Source: Stercorarius parasiticus (taxonomy: Eukaryota; Chordata; Aves; Charadriiformes; Stercorariidae). From it: a stretch of 64,000 nucleotides of DNA. Shown piece after piece: positions 44,891-56,560 of this stretch (position 1 is the stretch's first letter; the number at the start of each line of letters is the position of its first letter). Location: positions 434,001 to 498,000 of the forward strand of contig VWZL01000728.1 in assembly GCA_013396915.1 (NCBI GenBank). The letters run 5' to 3'. Under the pieces are notes generated by a model. The model saw nothing but the letters and a program-made list of their open reading frames with translations. It did not search any database and was not told the DNA's origin. The position numbers were made by a program, and so were the translations under genes.

Positions 44891-47800
44891 CCACCAGTCT
44901 GGCATGGGTCAACAAAGATGTACTGTTTTAGAGTCATGTGCATTGGAGGCGGCTGCCACCCAGCTCATGGCTCAGAGGGAAGCACCTTGCCACCTCCCAG
45001 GCCAGTAATTCCTCCTACAGCTCAGGGCATATGGGGTCCACAGCAGGGCACACTGTAGCCGGCTTTTGGGAGGATGGTTTATGGGAGGTTTTGCCACAAG
45101 GCGCAAGCCTGGCATGTAAGACAGAGATGGAGATTCTGAGCTTGATTGCTCATAGTTTGCTTCTTGGTCTCTGCTCCTTTCCTGTGCATGGCCAAGGACA
45201 GCTTTTCTGACTTTTCTCTAAAGGAGAAGTGCTAGTTTATGCTTGGAGAAACTTGATATTTCTGGTCCAACAAAGGAATCTGAGCTGCTCTATAACTATC
45301 AAGAAAAATGCTGGTGAAGTGGTGTCTGACATCATTCATCCAAGAAGAGGTCAGCTGCAGCTATATTGAGAAAAGCATCTACAAAGAGCGAAGAAAGTAA
45401 AAAAGCTGGGCAATGAGTCTGTACAGAAGAAAGAAGAAAAAAGTCTTTCTGGTTTAAGTTTCTTGCAAGCTGAGTAGTAAAAGATATATTTATAAACCAC
45501 AGTTTTTTCCCTCCTTTAGAGAATTAATTCCTACCTACCAGGAAACTGCCAGCAGGTTCAAGCAGTAGCTGGCAACGCCATTCGTGTATGCAACAACTTA
45601 TCGGCAGCCTGTGCAACAATGCACAAATCTTAATGGAAAAGCTGAGCAACTGCCAAAGAAAACAGCCTGAGGGAAGGGGGACTGTGTTGATGTTCAGAAC
45701 ACCTGAATCATGGGCTTGGAGCGCAAAACTGTTTTGAAGTCCTTTGTTTTCTGCTTTCAGGCATGGAATTATGAAGGGGCTAAAGCAGTCCTTAGTCCTG
45801 CAGGTACTGCTATGTAAAGCATATTTATTCCTGTGTCATGGCTATGTAGCTACACAGTCTTGTTGCTAAATTCATATCAGGACTTCCTTTTTTCAAGCTG
45901 GCCTTTTCTTTCGTCCTTTTTTGGTCTTAGTCACACGATTGCTTCTTTCTTCTATGATTTCCTTTCCTCCTGATGTTTTTTGTTGTTGTTGTTTCTTCCT
46001 TTTTTTTTCTCTCCAAACCATATTTCCACTTCATTACAATAATCCTCTTCCAATTTCCTTAACATCTCTTGCAATTTTTTTACAAGACCTTGTCATATAT
46101 GGATGAGGGGTATATATGCCGGTCGATACAACATCTTGAATTGAAAATGGGGTCATGAGCAAAACAGTATTTATGAAGAGTTCCTGGTTTTGGCAGTAAA
46201 TCTCAATTTTTTGTCAGGAAAATAAAGCATCTTCAGACAAACTCAGACCTCTTTCAGATGTGATGCACTGCTACAGAACCTCCTGGAAACTGCCGTTTCC
46301 TTAATCTTTGGGCCAAGTTTTCTTGTCATGCTTAATCCTCTAGAGGAGCCCCACTTGGAAAAAAAGACTGAATACATCATAGGCAATGTTGTATCCCAAT
46401 TTTAAGGTACATACAGATATTGGGAAAATGATACTTCCAGTAACACCGTTCAAAGGAGTCACTGGAATACAATATTTGCATTTGTTATAATCTGTTAAAA
46501 AATGGATTTTTAGGAATTGTAACTTTAGGAAAACTTCCTTTGTCTATCATTTCACCTCCATACTTTTCCTTAGCTTCACATTTTTAATTTAATTTCTCAG
46601 TCTTTCCTTTAAGTGTGTCTATGTATTGCTTATTCTTCTTACAAATCCAGGCAAAGAATAAAGTTTTCAATTGTGACTAGAGGTTAGCAGAAACTCATGG
46701 ACACAACAAAGTATGTCCAGGAGGGCCCTGACACAAGTCCAACTTTAATACCTCAGCAGGCTTAAAATAATTAAACAAGATCATGGTCTGTTGTGATTGT
46801 GACATGGCTAAAAGTCAGGCTTTACCACCATTTATACAAGTCTGGTAAGAAATTAAGTGTTTAATCCATGCTTCATGCTGTGGAGACGAAGTGCTAATTT
46901 TTCTCTCCACTACTAGTGCAAGACATGGCTGCGGATATTGATTTGGGGCAATCCAGAATAATATCTTGTTCCAGAGGAACTGAATGGCTCCAGGAGCCTG
47001 AGGATCTCTGAGGTTTTCAGGTATTTGTACAGATCCTTTTCAGCCCACAGAGGGAATTCACCAAACATCACATGGGCACATGGGCCTGGAAGAACCAAAA
47101 GAAAAATGCTCCACTGGCATTTTTGTGTGTCTGAAGGATCCAGACCATTTCCTATGTTAGTAGATAGAACAAGTCGGGCCAAAGGAAACATGGAAACCTT
47201 CCCCATGCTGGTAAGACATGAGAAGGACATGAAAAGGCTAATAGAGGGGTTGACAAATCTGCTGTCGTCATAGTATCAGTGATATGTTGAATGTATGATA
47301 CAGCCTTAGGAATCTCTTCTTAGGAGACCTTCACCGGGGTGTACTCCTGGGCAGAGCTACACAGAGGAGGTGCTAGAAGGAACGTAGTTTCTCTTCTTTT
47401 CTGCTGTGCCCTTTGGTCCAAAACATGAGCCTCTTGTTGTATAACATGGTTGTGGGTGAAGTTTGGTTTCAGTCTTGCTTGAAGACACATCTCTGGAGTA
47501 AATTGTTTTATCCTCAGATCCTCCATTCTGAGAGCCAGTTGCACTTATTTTTCTATATACTTGAATACGACATATTTCAATTTAAAAATACAACGGCACT
47601 TTTTTGCAGGCTGTGGTTTTATTCATAAGGCACCTTATTGCCATCATCTGAACGAAGCAGCTCTTGATTTTTGACCTTTTTCCATGAATCACTTTGATTC
47701 AGCCAGACTTCTCTATTGGTGTTACAAGCAAATAAACAAAAAAAAAATGGGTCTTTCCTTCACAAATAGTACAGCTCACAGTTCCAGGGGACAGGTGGTG

Positions 47801-48614
47801 CTGTTGCTATAAATGTCTGCAATACACAAAGGAATATTCCTTACCTTTGCCATTATTACTGAAACAATTGCCTCCTATGTTAGAATAGTTAACAAGCCTA
47901 CTGTAAGGTGCTAGTTTTGATTACAGTGTGACATGACTGATCTACTGTGACAGCAGCTAAAACTAAATATCCAATTAACCTTGAAAGTCAGTCTGTGGCT
48001 CAGCAGTATTCACTTTTTTCCTATGCAGAGACTTTCCACCTCTCTCACCCATTGTAATGTGCTACAGCGGCTTCAGCTTCATAAAAGCTACTCCAGGCTA
48101 ACCTGACTGATGTCAGCAAAACCACTTGTCATCTGTACTAGGGCTGAGGCCTCCTTGCCCATTCTTGCTTGAGCAGGAAGTATTGGTGTGTACGTGAAAT
48201 TGAGGATTGTCCTTGTTTTCACTGGAGTTCTTGCTGATTACAAGCCATTAGGCTTTCATTTGACTTGCTGAGGTCTGCTGTCTTTGTCACGAGCAAAAGA
48301 CACTAGCTGGTTCAGTGAATGATCCAAAGGGTGTCCTCTCTCCACATACTGTGGAGGTGGTCCCATAATGAAGCCCCTTGAGACTAGACTTCTCTTCAAA
48401 CACATCCTAGATCCAGACTTCTGCCAGTAGGCAAAATCAAAGACAGAAGGTGCTAAAAAGCAATCCTGGCGATGAGCTTGTATGGCAACTACCTGCAGTG
48501 CTTCAATCTCAAGGTGATAACATCTCAAGGTCTTGTTTGGTGAGATCCTGACCCCCAAAATATGTCCTCTGAGATAACAAAACCCTTGTCAAAGATACAT
48601 ACCTAAAGGAGCAG
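44891..48614. other. Long unannotated non-coding stretch
   Basis: No gene is recognised. Two minus-strand frames are more protein-like than average: 46913-47230 (105 codons, acceptor-like CTTTTGGTTCTTCCAG inside, ATTAAA about 50 bases after its stop) and 48256-48558 (100 codons, acceptor-like tract ending CTACTGGCAG and a GTATGT donor inside). Their phases do not chain with each other or with the segments at 40-43 kb. T-rich runs lie at 45976-46010. Confidence 0.35.
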
Positions 48615-48615
48615 T

Positions 48616-48635
48616 CCTCTGTTCAAAGCAGAGGT
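48616..48635. repeat. 20-mer identical to part of the 60.8-kb CR1
   Basis: CCTCTGTTCAAAGCAGAGGT occurs here and, identically, at 60837-60856 within the second CR1 tail. The surrounding bases do not align as CR1. It is also a stem-loop (CCTCTG...CAGAGG). It could be a shredded CR1 remnant or a coincidence. Confidence 0.3.
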
Positions 48636-50501
48636 TTTTAGAGGGGAAAATGACATTTTGGAAGAGAGAATTTTTTCACCACAGATTTTATTTACTAAAT
48701 TACTATAGAGAATTGAGAAATGGGTCAAATAACAGCCCTGGATAAATTTTCTTTTCCACCTGGAGTCATCAGTAGATCAATATGTTATACACCCATTCTT
48801 TCCACTTCCACATAAAGTCAGAAGACTTTGCCAAGAGACAACCAAATTCAACACTTTTCATTCAGTCACCACATGCTGTACATCAGCCTTTCAGAAATGA
48901 CTGAAAGCAGTTGAGCAATTGAGACTGTCCAGCTCCAAATTGACAAGAGATTTTGGTATAAGATACATCCTAAAGGAAGTTAAAGTGCCCCAGTGTTTCT
49001 TGTACATCAAAGGAGCATCTTGGCATGGCACCATGGTTGGAGTTTTCGTGTTGTATAGAGAGACATAGACAAGTATCACAGGAAAAAGTGTCTCTAGTGG
49101 TGATTTATCTGTCAACGCTGCAAAATACTGACATTGCCATTTCTGAACCTTGGGACAGAAATCTGTAGAATTAAGTATATCTTGCCAGGAATCATCCTCA
49201 TTTCTAGCTCCCTTTACACTTTTTTCTTGGGTTTGGTCTATTTTGTCAAGAACAAGCTCAGAAAAGCAAAGCCTATCAACTGCTTGCTAAATCACCTCTA
49301 TCATTCAGTCTATTTTAATTCATACTCAGGCACTGCACACCCAGACTTACACTTTGAAGAATCTGTTCTCATATTCTGGATGACAGAAAGATACTCCACA
49401 GGTTGCAAAAAGGAAAGAGCCCAGGGAGCTCATTTCTCCTGTGGCTAAAGTACAAGATTCAATCATCAGTTTTATATTTTTTTTTCAGTAACATTCTAAA
49501 TTGTGTAGCACTGCATATTATACATTATTTTTCATCTAAACCTCGTAAGAAAAATATGATTTTTTGTTATGATCCTGCATGAATATGCCTAGATTGCTGT
49601 CAACACCACCCTACTTAAGCAATTTCAGCTATATTTGTTAATGATCTTGAAGCCTCACTACTGCCTCTCTGAAAGTACTATGTTGCCTGGGTTTCCTCTC
49701 TCTGTTATTGGTATTTCTGGCATTCAGAGTGATTTCTGTGCTCTCTGACTTTAACAGCCTGCCTCAAAGCTTCCTCATGTCTTCACTAAAGACACTTGTA
49801 ACAGACAATGAGATCAGGTAACCACAATTGGAAAGGCCAAATGTACCCTGCCATAAAAAGAGCCTTAGATGGTGCCATCTACTTCTGAAATATTATTCTC
49901 TTGAGTTTTGACATTCTGAAGAGTTCAGGTCTTTACAGTCATGTCCAGCAATGGGAATGTTCCTTTTGCATAAACACTTATTGATATATGAGAGATTAAT
50001 AAATTAATATTAATGACAGGGGAAGATGCCACAGTTCAGAACCAGACTTTCTTGAACTTCATGGCAAATGTTTAAAAGTCATGATGGCATCACATAAACC
50101 TTGCTGAAATCAATGTAAATTATTCCATCTCCTGCCATGGGGATCATCTCTGTTCCCTACTGTCACACTATGGACTTTCGATAGTGCAAAGGCTAGACCT
50201 TATCAGACAGTCTAAGACAGCATCAGTGTAAATGCAATGATTGGTCTCATTTTTAAGTTTCAAACCCAGAAAACCCTTGAATCTGTAAGCCTATGTCTTG
50301 GACATTAAAAGACCTACAGACAGAGCAGAAGAATCATTATTTTCTGTAACTATTAGTGCTGCTAACATTCTTTCAATCATCCAGATGCTACACTGTAATT
50401 GTTTATTGACTCCCATAATTTAGCCCTCCCAAGGCACACCTACTCTGTGATTACCTGAACTTCTTACATGTTTAGCTTGAAAATTGAATAAACCCCTGCA
50501 C
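48636..50501. other. Unannotated non-coding stretch
   Basis: No gene. At 49495-49555 there is a faint antisense MIR-like order of segments (TAGCACTGCATATTATACAT, then a TCATCTAAACCTCGTAAGAA segment), too weak to call. The frames at 48891 (minus, 74 codons) and 49134 (plus, 104 codons) do not resemble known proteins. AT-rich alternation at 49998-50015. Confidence 0.45.
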
Positions 50502-50527
50502 AGATAAGGAGCAAAAAAGATAAGGAG
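50502..50527 (+). promoter_or_regulatory. Paired GATA-factor sites
   Basis: AGATAAGGAG occurs twice, at 50502-50511 and 50518-50527, a 16-base period separated by an A-run. Each contains the AGATAAGG form preferred by GATA1/2/3. Tandem same-strand spacing of about 1.5 helical turns occurs in some GATA enhancers, but a simple slippage duplication explains it equally well. Confidence 0.3.
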
Positions 50528-52480
50528 GGTTATTTTTGAGGAAGAATTTTTCTAATGGCTGTTTCTTGCTGTAAGAAATACACATTCTGTGCTCAGAAAA
50601 GGTAACACCACCTCATTATGATGCACAGCCAGTAAATCTGATTAAAATGGATAAAACAAAGTAAAAAAAATCAACCTCTTTTCCCCCAGGTGTGTGAATC
50701 ATTCAAAAACTCCTCCCCACTCCCCCATTTACCTGTGGATGAATAATGATCTCACTTGGTATTTGCTTCCCATAATTATCACTGGTGTAGTTTTGGGCTG
50801 AAAAGCTTTGCTTCTTTTCCATGACTTCCTTACTTTTTTTTTCCAAAGAAACCAATAAAGAACAAGTAATGAATAGTGAGTGTAAACTAGGTGCAATTTC
50901 ATGAAGCCTGGGAATCACGAGCATGCATTTCCATTACTACCCATCAGTTCTTTGAATATAACCAGTAAGCAAAGACTGTGCTCCCATGAGGCAGCAGCAA
51001 ATTACACTTGAGGTGTTGCTTCACTAACACGCTAGTGAATCTGTTTGTTCATTATTCAGATTGTTTTATCAAGTCCTGCTTGAGATGAGGAGGGTTTTAG
51101 TTGAGTATATTTTGATTCCTCCTTTCCTAAGGAGTGCATGCCACGTAAAAATCAAAGCTTCAGCCTATTGCACACATCCTCCTATTCTCAGGTCGCAAGA
51201 TAAATAGGTAATGGCTATACCTCTCTTTCCGGAAGTTTGTGGCCATCAGCTCAGCTTGCCAAGACTAGAGTTGTGCCTCCTGCCATCTCTCTACATGGCT
51301 GCCTCATGGATGACCAGGCCAAGCAACCTGCTGAAATACTAGGTGTGGTCAGGAAAATCCTGAAGAGACTATAGGCTCGAGAGATAGAGCTGAAGAGACT
51401 AACACGATACTTTGTCTCAAGCAGAAGCAGCAGAAATCACTGGTTCTGTAGCCAATATTGTATAAATAGTAGACATCTCAGAACCCAATGACAGCAATCA
51501 AGAGATTTGAGGCCAGGAAGGATATTTTCCTTAGGTTAAGTTAACAATAACAACCTAATCTCTTAGTTTCTTTCACCTTTCTCTGAAGCGTGCGATGTAG
51601 TCTGCTACCTAGGGTGACGAAAGCATTGCAAATTAATAAATTTCCTATTAAGGAGGGAATAAGACACCCTCACAATGCGCTTCATTTCTCTTTCTCACTC
51701 CCCATGATATGTGATGCACGATATCCATGTTGCATGCTAAATCCTGACTCAAGACCCAATTACATACTACATATTATAAATCTTCCCTGTGATGTCCCTT
51801 TACATAAGATCTATAAAACCTCCATAACACTCCAGAGCCAGATAAAGTCCAGAAGTTCGTCAAGAGTTAGAGACTTGGTCACTAGCTTGGATGAAGGGGA
51901 TATGGGTGGTTGTCTTCTCCCAGCTGAGACCCACTATTCAAACAGACTAACTTAGATCTGAACGTACAGCTCAGTACCATCTCGTATGTGTGTTTGACTC
52001 TGAATTCCTTGCATATATGTGTGTGAATGCATATACATATACTATGTGTGGAGGAGAGACTACTTCACACTAACTGATTTCAAATGTCAATGACATTTTG
52101 TCGCTGCTGTAGAATTATTTCTGCCACCTCATAAGGTCAGTTCAGAAGAACCATAATCGGCACAGGCTAGAGATGCCAAACACTACAAGAAATACATTGT
52201 AGCTGTATGGTAAACCTATGTCTTGTTTTATTTTTAAATGTATATAATTACCCTGCCTTTGGCAAATACAACCCCCTGTGCATAACTGGCTTCAGTTTCC
52301 TGCAGTTTGTCAGATGCTAAATTCAACAGTGTGGGAGACCCTGCTGGTGCCCTCACTTCCCAACCAGCTGCAAATGTGAAAAATAGAGCTGGCTTCAAAC
52401 TTTATTTTATTTCACTTATTCAGGTGCAACCCTTTCCTGGGCCCTCAGAAATTGTGCAAGAGTCCAAATGAGGGAATGGG
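50528..52480. other. Non-coding stretch, possibly an unclassified old repeat
   Basis: No gene. CTGAAGAGACT occurs at 51360-51370 and again at 51390-51400. A CCAAT followed by TATAAATAG lies at 51452-51469, and TATAAAA at 51812-51818. This order loosely recalls a retroviral-type LTR, but terminal TG/CA ends, a primer-binding site and target duplications are not visible. The 121-codon frame at 51590-51955 has no recognisable domain. An AT/GT microsatellite lies at 52011-52041. Confidence 0.3.
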
Positions 52481-52484
52481 GAGA

Positions 52485-52750
52485 GGAGGGGAGATTAGGC
52501 CTCATTGTGATGTTAAACTAATAATTAATTCTTGATTATAATTTTTAGGTACACAGGAGACGTTGCTACTTTAAGACAAAAAAATAATAAATTTGACAGC
52601 TCTTGCTCACTCTGCTGCTCGAGGGAGGTTGCTTAGCAACCCCAGGATGTGGGATAGGGGAGGTTGCAGGAGTCAGATGCAGGGAGAGGAGTGGGTCCAG
52701 CACTTCTCTGGATGCTGAGCAAGCTGAGCCGCCACTGATGACAGGAATCT
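52485..52750. promoter_or_regulatory. Candidate regulatory element with RFX X-box
   Basis: The left half (52510-52600) is AT-rich with TAATAATTAATTCTTGATTA. The right half is GC-richer and contains GGTTGCTTAGCAACC at 52627-52641, a perfect 15-base inverted repeat around one central base that matches the RFX-family X-box (two GTTGC half-sites, 3-base centre). RFX factors drive ciliary and, in other contexts, MHC II genes. CTCGAGG just upstream and GAGCCGCC downstream add CpGs. No TATA or coding exon was recognised nearby. Confidence 0.45.
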
Positions 52751-53600
52751 AACTGCATTATGTATCTTGCTGCCTGTGGGAGATCCATGCTACTATATAT
52801 GGTCAGCATGAGATCTACCTGTGATGGAGTATACGTCTCCTTTAAAGATCCAGTAGGACAATTTGTCTTTCTAGCTAATGTAATTATGTACCTCTAGTGG
52901 GAAAGTGCCTCGAGTGGTAGAAGCAACAAGGTTTAATTCCCAGCTTAAAGGTTTAAAAGATTTCCTGCTTAGGAGGGAAAAAGAGTTCAGTGAAGGCAGC
53001 TGCTTCCCCAAGAGTAAGGGAAGAGCTGTGAAGGAGGGGAATGTTATATTTTCCTCGATGTTAATAGGGTAAAGTGAGCCTGTTTTGAAGGTTTAAGTCT
53101 GAGGTGCTGTATGAGGAAGCCAAAAACCTCTATTACCTACTACAGAGACAAAGTTAACCCCAAAAGTAGGGATGAAATGCTGGAGACACCTTGTGCGGTT
53201 CAGCTCAATTGGACTTTAAATGGGAGCAGAGGTTGACCAGCTGACTGGAATCTCTTCCTCCTTTGAATTCATTGATCCTTCTGTAGAAACCCCTGCAGTC
53301 AATTTCCATGACCCCTCCTGATTAGTGATGCATTCGGGTGAATTGCCTTTATTTGCCACAACCAACAATTCATCTGTGTCAAACACAGTACTTTCTCCCA
53401 GAGAAAGGAGAATATCTTGCTCCTTGCAAGCTGAAGTAAATCTGGGGCCCAGCCAGAAGTGTAACATCTGTTTTCTCCACAGGCTTTGCTACCTGATTTT
53501 ACGATCTTCTAGATCTGCCACTTAGGTCAACATAGTGCTACAGCTTTGTAAGAAAGACTTTTCTCAAAGGTCAGATCTGGTACTTGGGGAATCTGCAGTC
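52751..53600. other. Unannotated non-coding stretch
   Basis: No gene. Antiparallel frames at 53216-53467 (minus, 83 codons) and 53325-53525 (plus, 66 codons) overlap and resemble nothing. No repeat was identified. Confidence 0.5.
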
Positions 53601-53604
53601 ACTT

Positions 53605-53740
53605 TATATCTCTGCCATTGGTTTCTCTGAGATCTTGGTCAGGCCAGTTAACATCCCTGTGCCTCATTATCAAAGTAGGGTACAAGTACTTCTCCTACAA
53701 GTTTAGATTAACTCCTTCTCTGGCAGGGACCTCCCCTCTA
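53605..53740 (+). repeat. MIR-type SINE, core and 3' end
   Basis: CTCTGCCATTGGTTTCTCTG then AGATCTTGGTCAGGCCAGTT and AACATCCCTGTGCCTCATTA (53610-53669) follows the MIR order 'ctctgccact...gaccttgggcaagtcacttaacctctctgtgcctcagtt'. GGTACAAGTACTTCTCCTAC and TTTAGATTAACTCCTTCTCT then GGCAGGGACC match the sauropsid 3' part ('agattgtaagctctttggggcagggacc'). One of the clearest MIR copies in the window. Confidence 0.7.
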
Positions 53741-55990
53741 TGAATCGAACAGAGAACTGCCTTTTTCTCCGGTCAGAAGGAAGCCCTGACGCAGCGGACC
53801 ACCACCTCAGTCTGAAGCCCCTGGATACAACTATCATGAAACTGATAGAGTTATTCTGAAAACTCACTGCAGTGAGGGGGGAGGTAAAGAGAAGCCGGGG
53901 AAAAAGCAGATAGCCCTTTACTGAGCTTTAAGAGCAGGAATAAGAAAGCTTGTAGAGCCCTCCTGCACAAGGCTTGACTGCTGTTTCCGCTGCCAGCAAA
54001 CACAGTTTTTCACAAAGAAGCAGATCTCAGTACTCCTTACATTTTACCCTATATGTCATCAGGTGGCTTTGGCATTTTCTGTACTCATGATGTTCCTGGT
54101 CACTGCAGATCCTATTAACTCTGTAAGAGCCTTCCACAGATACTCCATGAACTAGGGCACAGATTTAGACTCAATGAGAAACTTCTCCTGCAGCTGGAAC
54201 ACTGGCATTTCTCTTATGCTGAGAAATCTCTTGCTCTGTATATTACTCTGTGGGACTGAGGTATCCCCCCTACTTCATTTCAGGACAAATTATGATCTCT
54301 ACATGCTTTTATTTAAATCAAAGCTGAACTCCATCCTGATTAGGATTAGCATCTGTTTCTATTTTTTCTTTTTCTTGGTCAATGAGCTAGCAGGATAACA
54401 GGAGGTGCTGATGATACATTTCTGTATGGTTTTATGGCTGCATAGGAAGTAAATAGAAGAGAGTGAGCCCTTGCTTTCTGACAGTCCAAGTTCTATTACT
54501 CCTCAACTACCTTGTTGTTTCCCTTGCTGTGTCTATGGGGCACAAGATTCTTCCTTCTTCAGGTCCTCCTAACCTGATGTAGCAACACTACATGCTACTA
54601 CATAGGTCAGACCATCTATCTCAGAGAAAGCAGCTTTCCAGAGTGTTCCACAGCCTTATTTTCAGTACTGTCATGTTGATGATGGTCTTGGCATTAAAAA
54701 AGGAACAAAAGAGTATATCTAGCAAAACTGCAATGTGGTCGCAGGTCCGTGCTTGTATCTTCTGCTCTGAGATATCATCAGGTCTGTGATAAAGTTTTCA
54801 GAGTGCTTTAGGGTCCTTCTGAACAGGGCTTGGTATGCATCCAGAGAGCAAGCTCAAGGAACCATGTGCTATGTTAACATAGCAGTTTCAAAATCAGTGC
54901 TTTTGCAGGAAAAAATGAGAAGTTGACAGTGTGCATGTGGCTTTTAGTCTGCAGTAGCATGGAGTAAAATAGCTGCTGTAATCCATCCTGGATTACTCTG
55001 CATTGTGAGGAACTAGGCATGTACACATGATCAGTTATTGTGTTTCAAGTGAACAGGGAAATTCAGCTTCCAGCTGGGAACCAGTGTCTTTCTAAAACAC
55101 AGTGACATGACCATGTCCTAAATTGGAGATGCACAGCACATCTGTCATATTTATCATTTCTCCCTCCCCCCTTAAAAAACCAAACTGTTTTTCAGGCTGA
55201 TTCTCCCCACCAAATCTTAGCTTTCTACTAGCTGCCATAAACCATTGAAATGATTCTCAGGTACTGCAGTACATGAAAGATGGGTCCCGCCGTGCTGCTA
55301 CTCAAAGAACAATGCATCACCTGTCTTAGCTGAGATAAAACTAGATTATAACTTAGATACCCCTGTCCTGAGCACATATCTCTAGTGTTCCTGACAGCAC
55401 TGCATCACACAGACCAGATAGTGTCTACCCACATGTAACAGTATGCTTTTGTCCTTGACCCTTTGGAATCACACCCTTTGCATGCCAAAACATCAGAAAA
55501 ATGGAGTGAGTCTTGTGCTCCTAAGGTCTTCCATCCACAGGAGCCATAGGTACAGGTGGAGCTGATGGGCACCTCAGCCAGGACAGAGTGAGGTACTAAA
55601 CCAGATCTAGTGTCAAAGCATCAATCAGCCTATGCATGAAGTGGATGCTCACCTGATTTTAGCAAGGCAGATGCTACTAGCTGAATGCTTCAACAGCACT
55701 AACGAGTGACAATAAACCATAGTGCCTTAGAGGAAAAAGCGAGAGAGAGCAGGATGATGGCCAAAAAGGTGTATAGTCACCATCCTCTGCAGGAGAATAT
55801 AAGAATCTCCTAACTTCTTGATACAAACATTATGAGGTTCCTGTTTAATCACTTCGTTGTTTTGGTCCTTCATGTTGAGGACATGCCACCCAAAAACTAA
55901 TACACATGAATAATAATTGCCACAATATTAATAAGCTTATGATTAACCCTGGTGAGCAGCCAGAAGAGAACCTTAATTGGATTGATGTGT
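53741..55990. other. Unannotated non-coding stretch
   Basis: No gene or repeat recognised over 2.2 kb. There is a small CpG rise at 53790-53800. The 74-codon frame at 54174-54398 is hydrophobic with a Phe run from a T-rich tract. A TGTAG/CTACA-type mirrored cluster near 54577-54601 can fold locally but is imperfect. Confidence 0.45.
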
Positions 55991-56002
55991 TACTGTGTTC
56001 AG

Positions 56003-56026
56003 CGTAAGGGCCCCTATCTTGGAAAA
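56003..56026 (+). other. Microexon-like segment, 24 nt
   Basis: An acceptor (TGTGTTACTGTGTTCAG, ending 56002) and a perfect GTAAGT donor (from 56027) bound 24 bases, open in frame as RKGPYLGK. Microexons with lengths that are multiples of three are typical of neuronal genes. The frame context upstream and downstream does not identify a gene, and splice-signal pairs this close also arise by chance. Confidence 0.12.
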
Positions 56027-56235
56027 GTAAGTACCCATCTATCTAAGCTGTCTGGGAACAACAAAATTGCTACTTCCTCACTGATAAAGTCCTGGAAGGC
56101 CATGCTGGCTGCTGCTAGTGTCAAGGGAAGTACTGAGGTCTGTGGGGTGGCAGCTTCTGCTGTGACACAGAGGCGACCCATTCCAGCAACAGAAGTTGCA
56201 TCCCCTGGTTGTCTCTACCTTGCTAGCATGAGCAG

Positions 56236-56335
56236 CAAATATTAATTAATTAAAGCATGATTTTCTATGACTCTCTCATTAGCTAGCTACCCTAATTCTG
56301 TCTCTTGCATTATATTTCCCTTTCTTGCAGCAGCC
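56236..56335. promoter_or_regulatory. Homeodomain-core cluster
   Basis: ATTAATTAATTAA at 56241-56253 overlaps three TAAT-type cores and is followed by GCATGATTTTC, CTCATTAGCTAGC and CCCTAATTC within 60 bases. It is repeat-free. It could be an enhancer fragment or plain AT-rich sequence. Confidence 0.2.
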
Positions 56336-56462
56336 TGGGCCCAAACTCTTAAGTGTGTTGGCAGCATAATTTAATGTTGTCTCCACTACTGAGAAGCTTT
56401 TAACTGGCTCCATCCCTTGTGCAGAACTGCATCTTCCACAGTCTAATTGATCTAGGTTAGAA

Positions 56463-56560
56463 GTTTATCCTCTGTGGAGCAAACTATGAAGTTAGAGGGA
56501 GACTGTGTGACTTGCCCTAGGTGGTATGATCAGTAGGATTGTAAACAGCCCAGACTCCCT
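56463..56560 (-). repeat. MIR-type SINE, antisense
   Basis: AGTTTATCCTCTGTGGAGCA then AACTATGAAGTTAGAGGGAG and ACTGTGTGACTTGCCCTAGG (56462-56521) follows the antisense MIR order 'attatccccattttacagatgaggaaactgaggcacagagactgtgtgacttgcccaagg'. The segment with CAGTAGGATTGTAAACAGCC then CAGACTCCC parallels the antisense head. Minus orientation, well decayed. Confidence 0.6.

Noticed and set aside
46913..47230. 105-codon minus frame with acceptor and ATTAAA downstream, read as a terminal exon
   Set aside because: An 82-codon frame overlaps on the plus strand, the phase does not chain with other candidates, and ATTAAA is frequent in AT-rich DNA.
49495..49555. Antisense MIR-like segment
   Set aside because: Only scattered agreement with the consensus. 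The diagnostic core (cttgcccaagg) is absent.
51590..51955. 121-codon plus-strand frame
   Set aside because: No domain, no splice context and a TATA-like sequence inside. It is treated as part of an unclassified non-coding segment.
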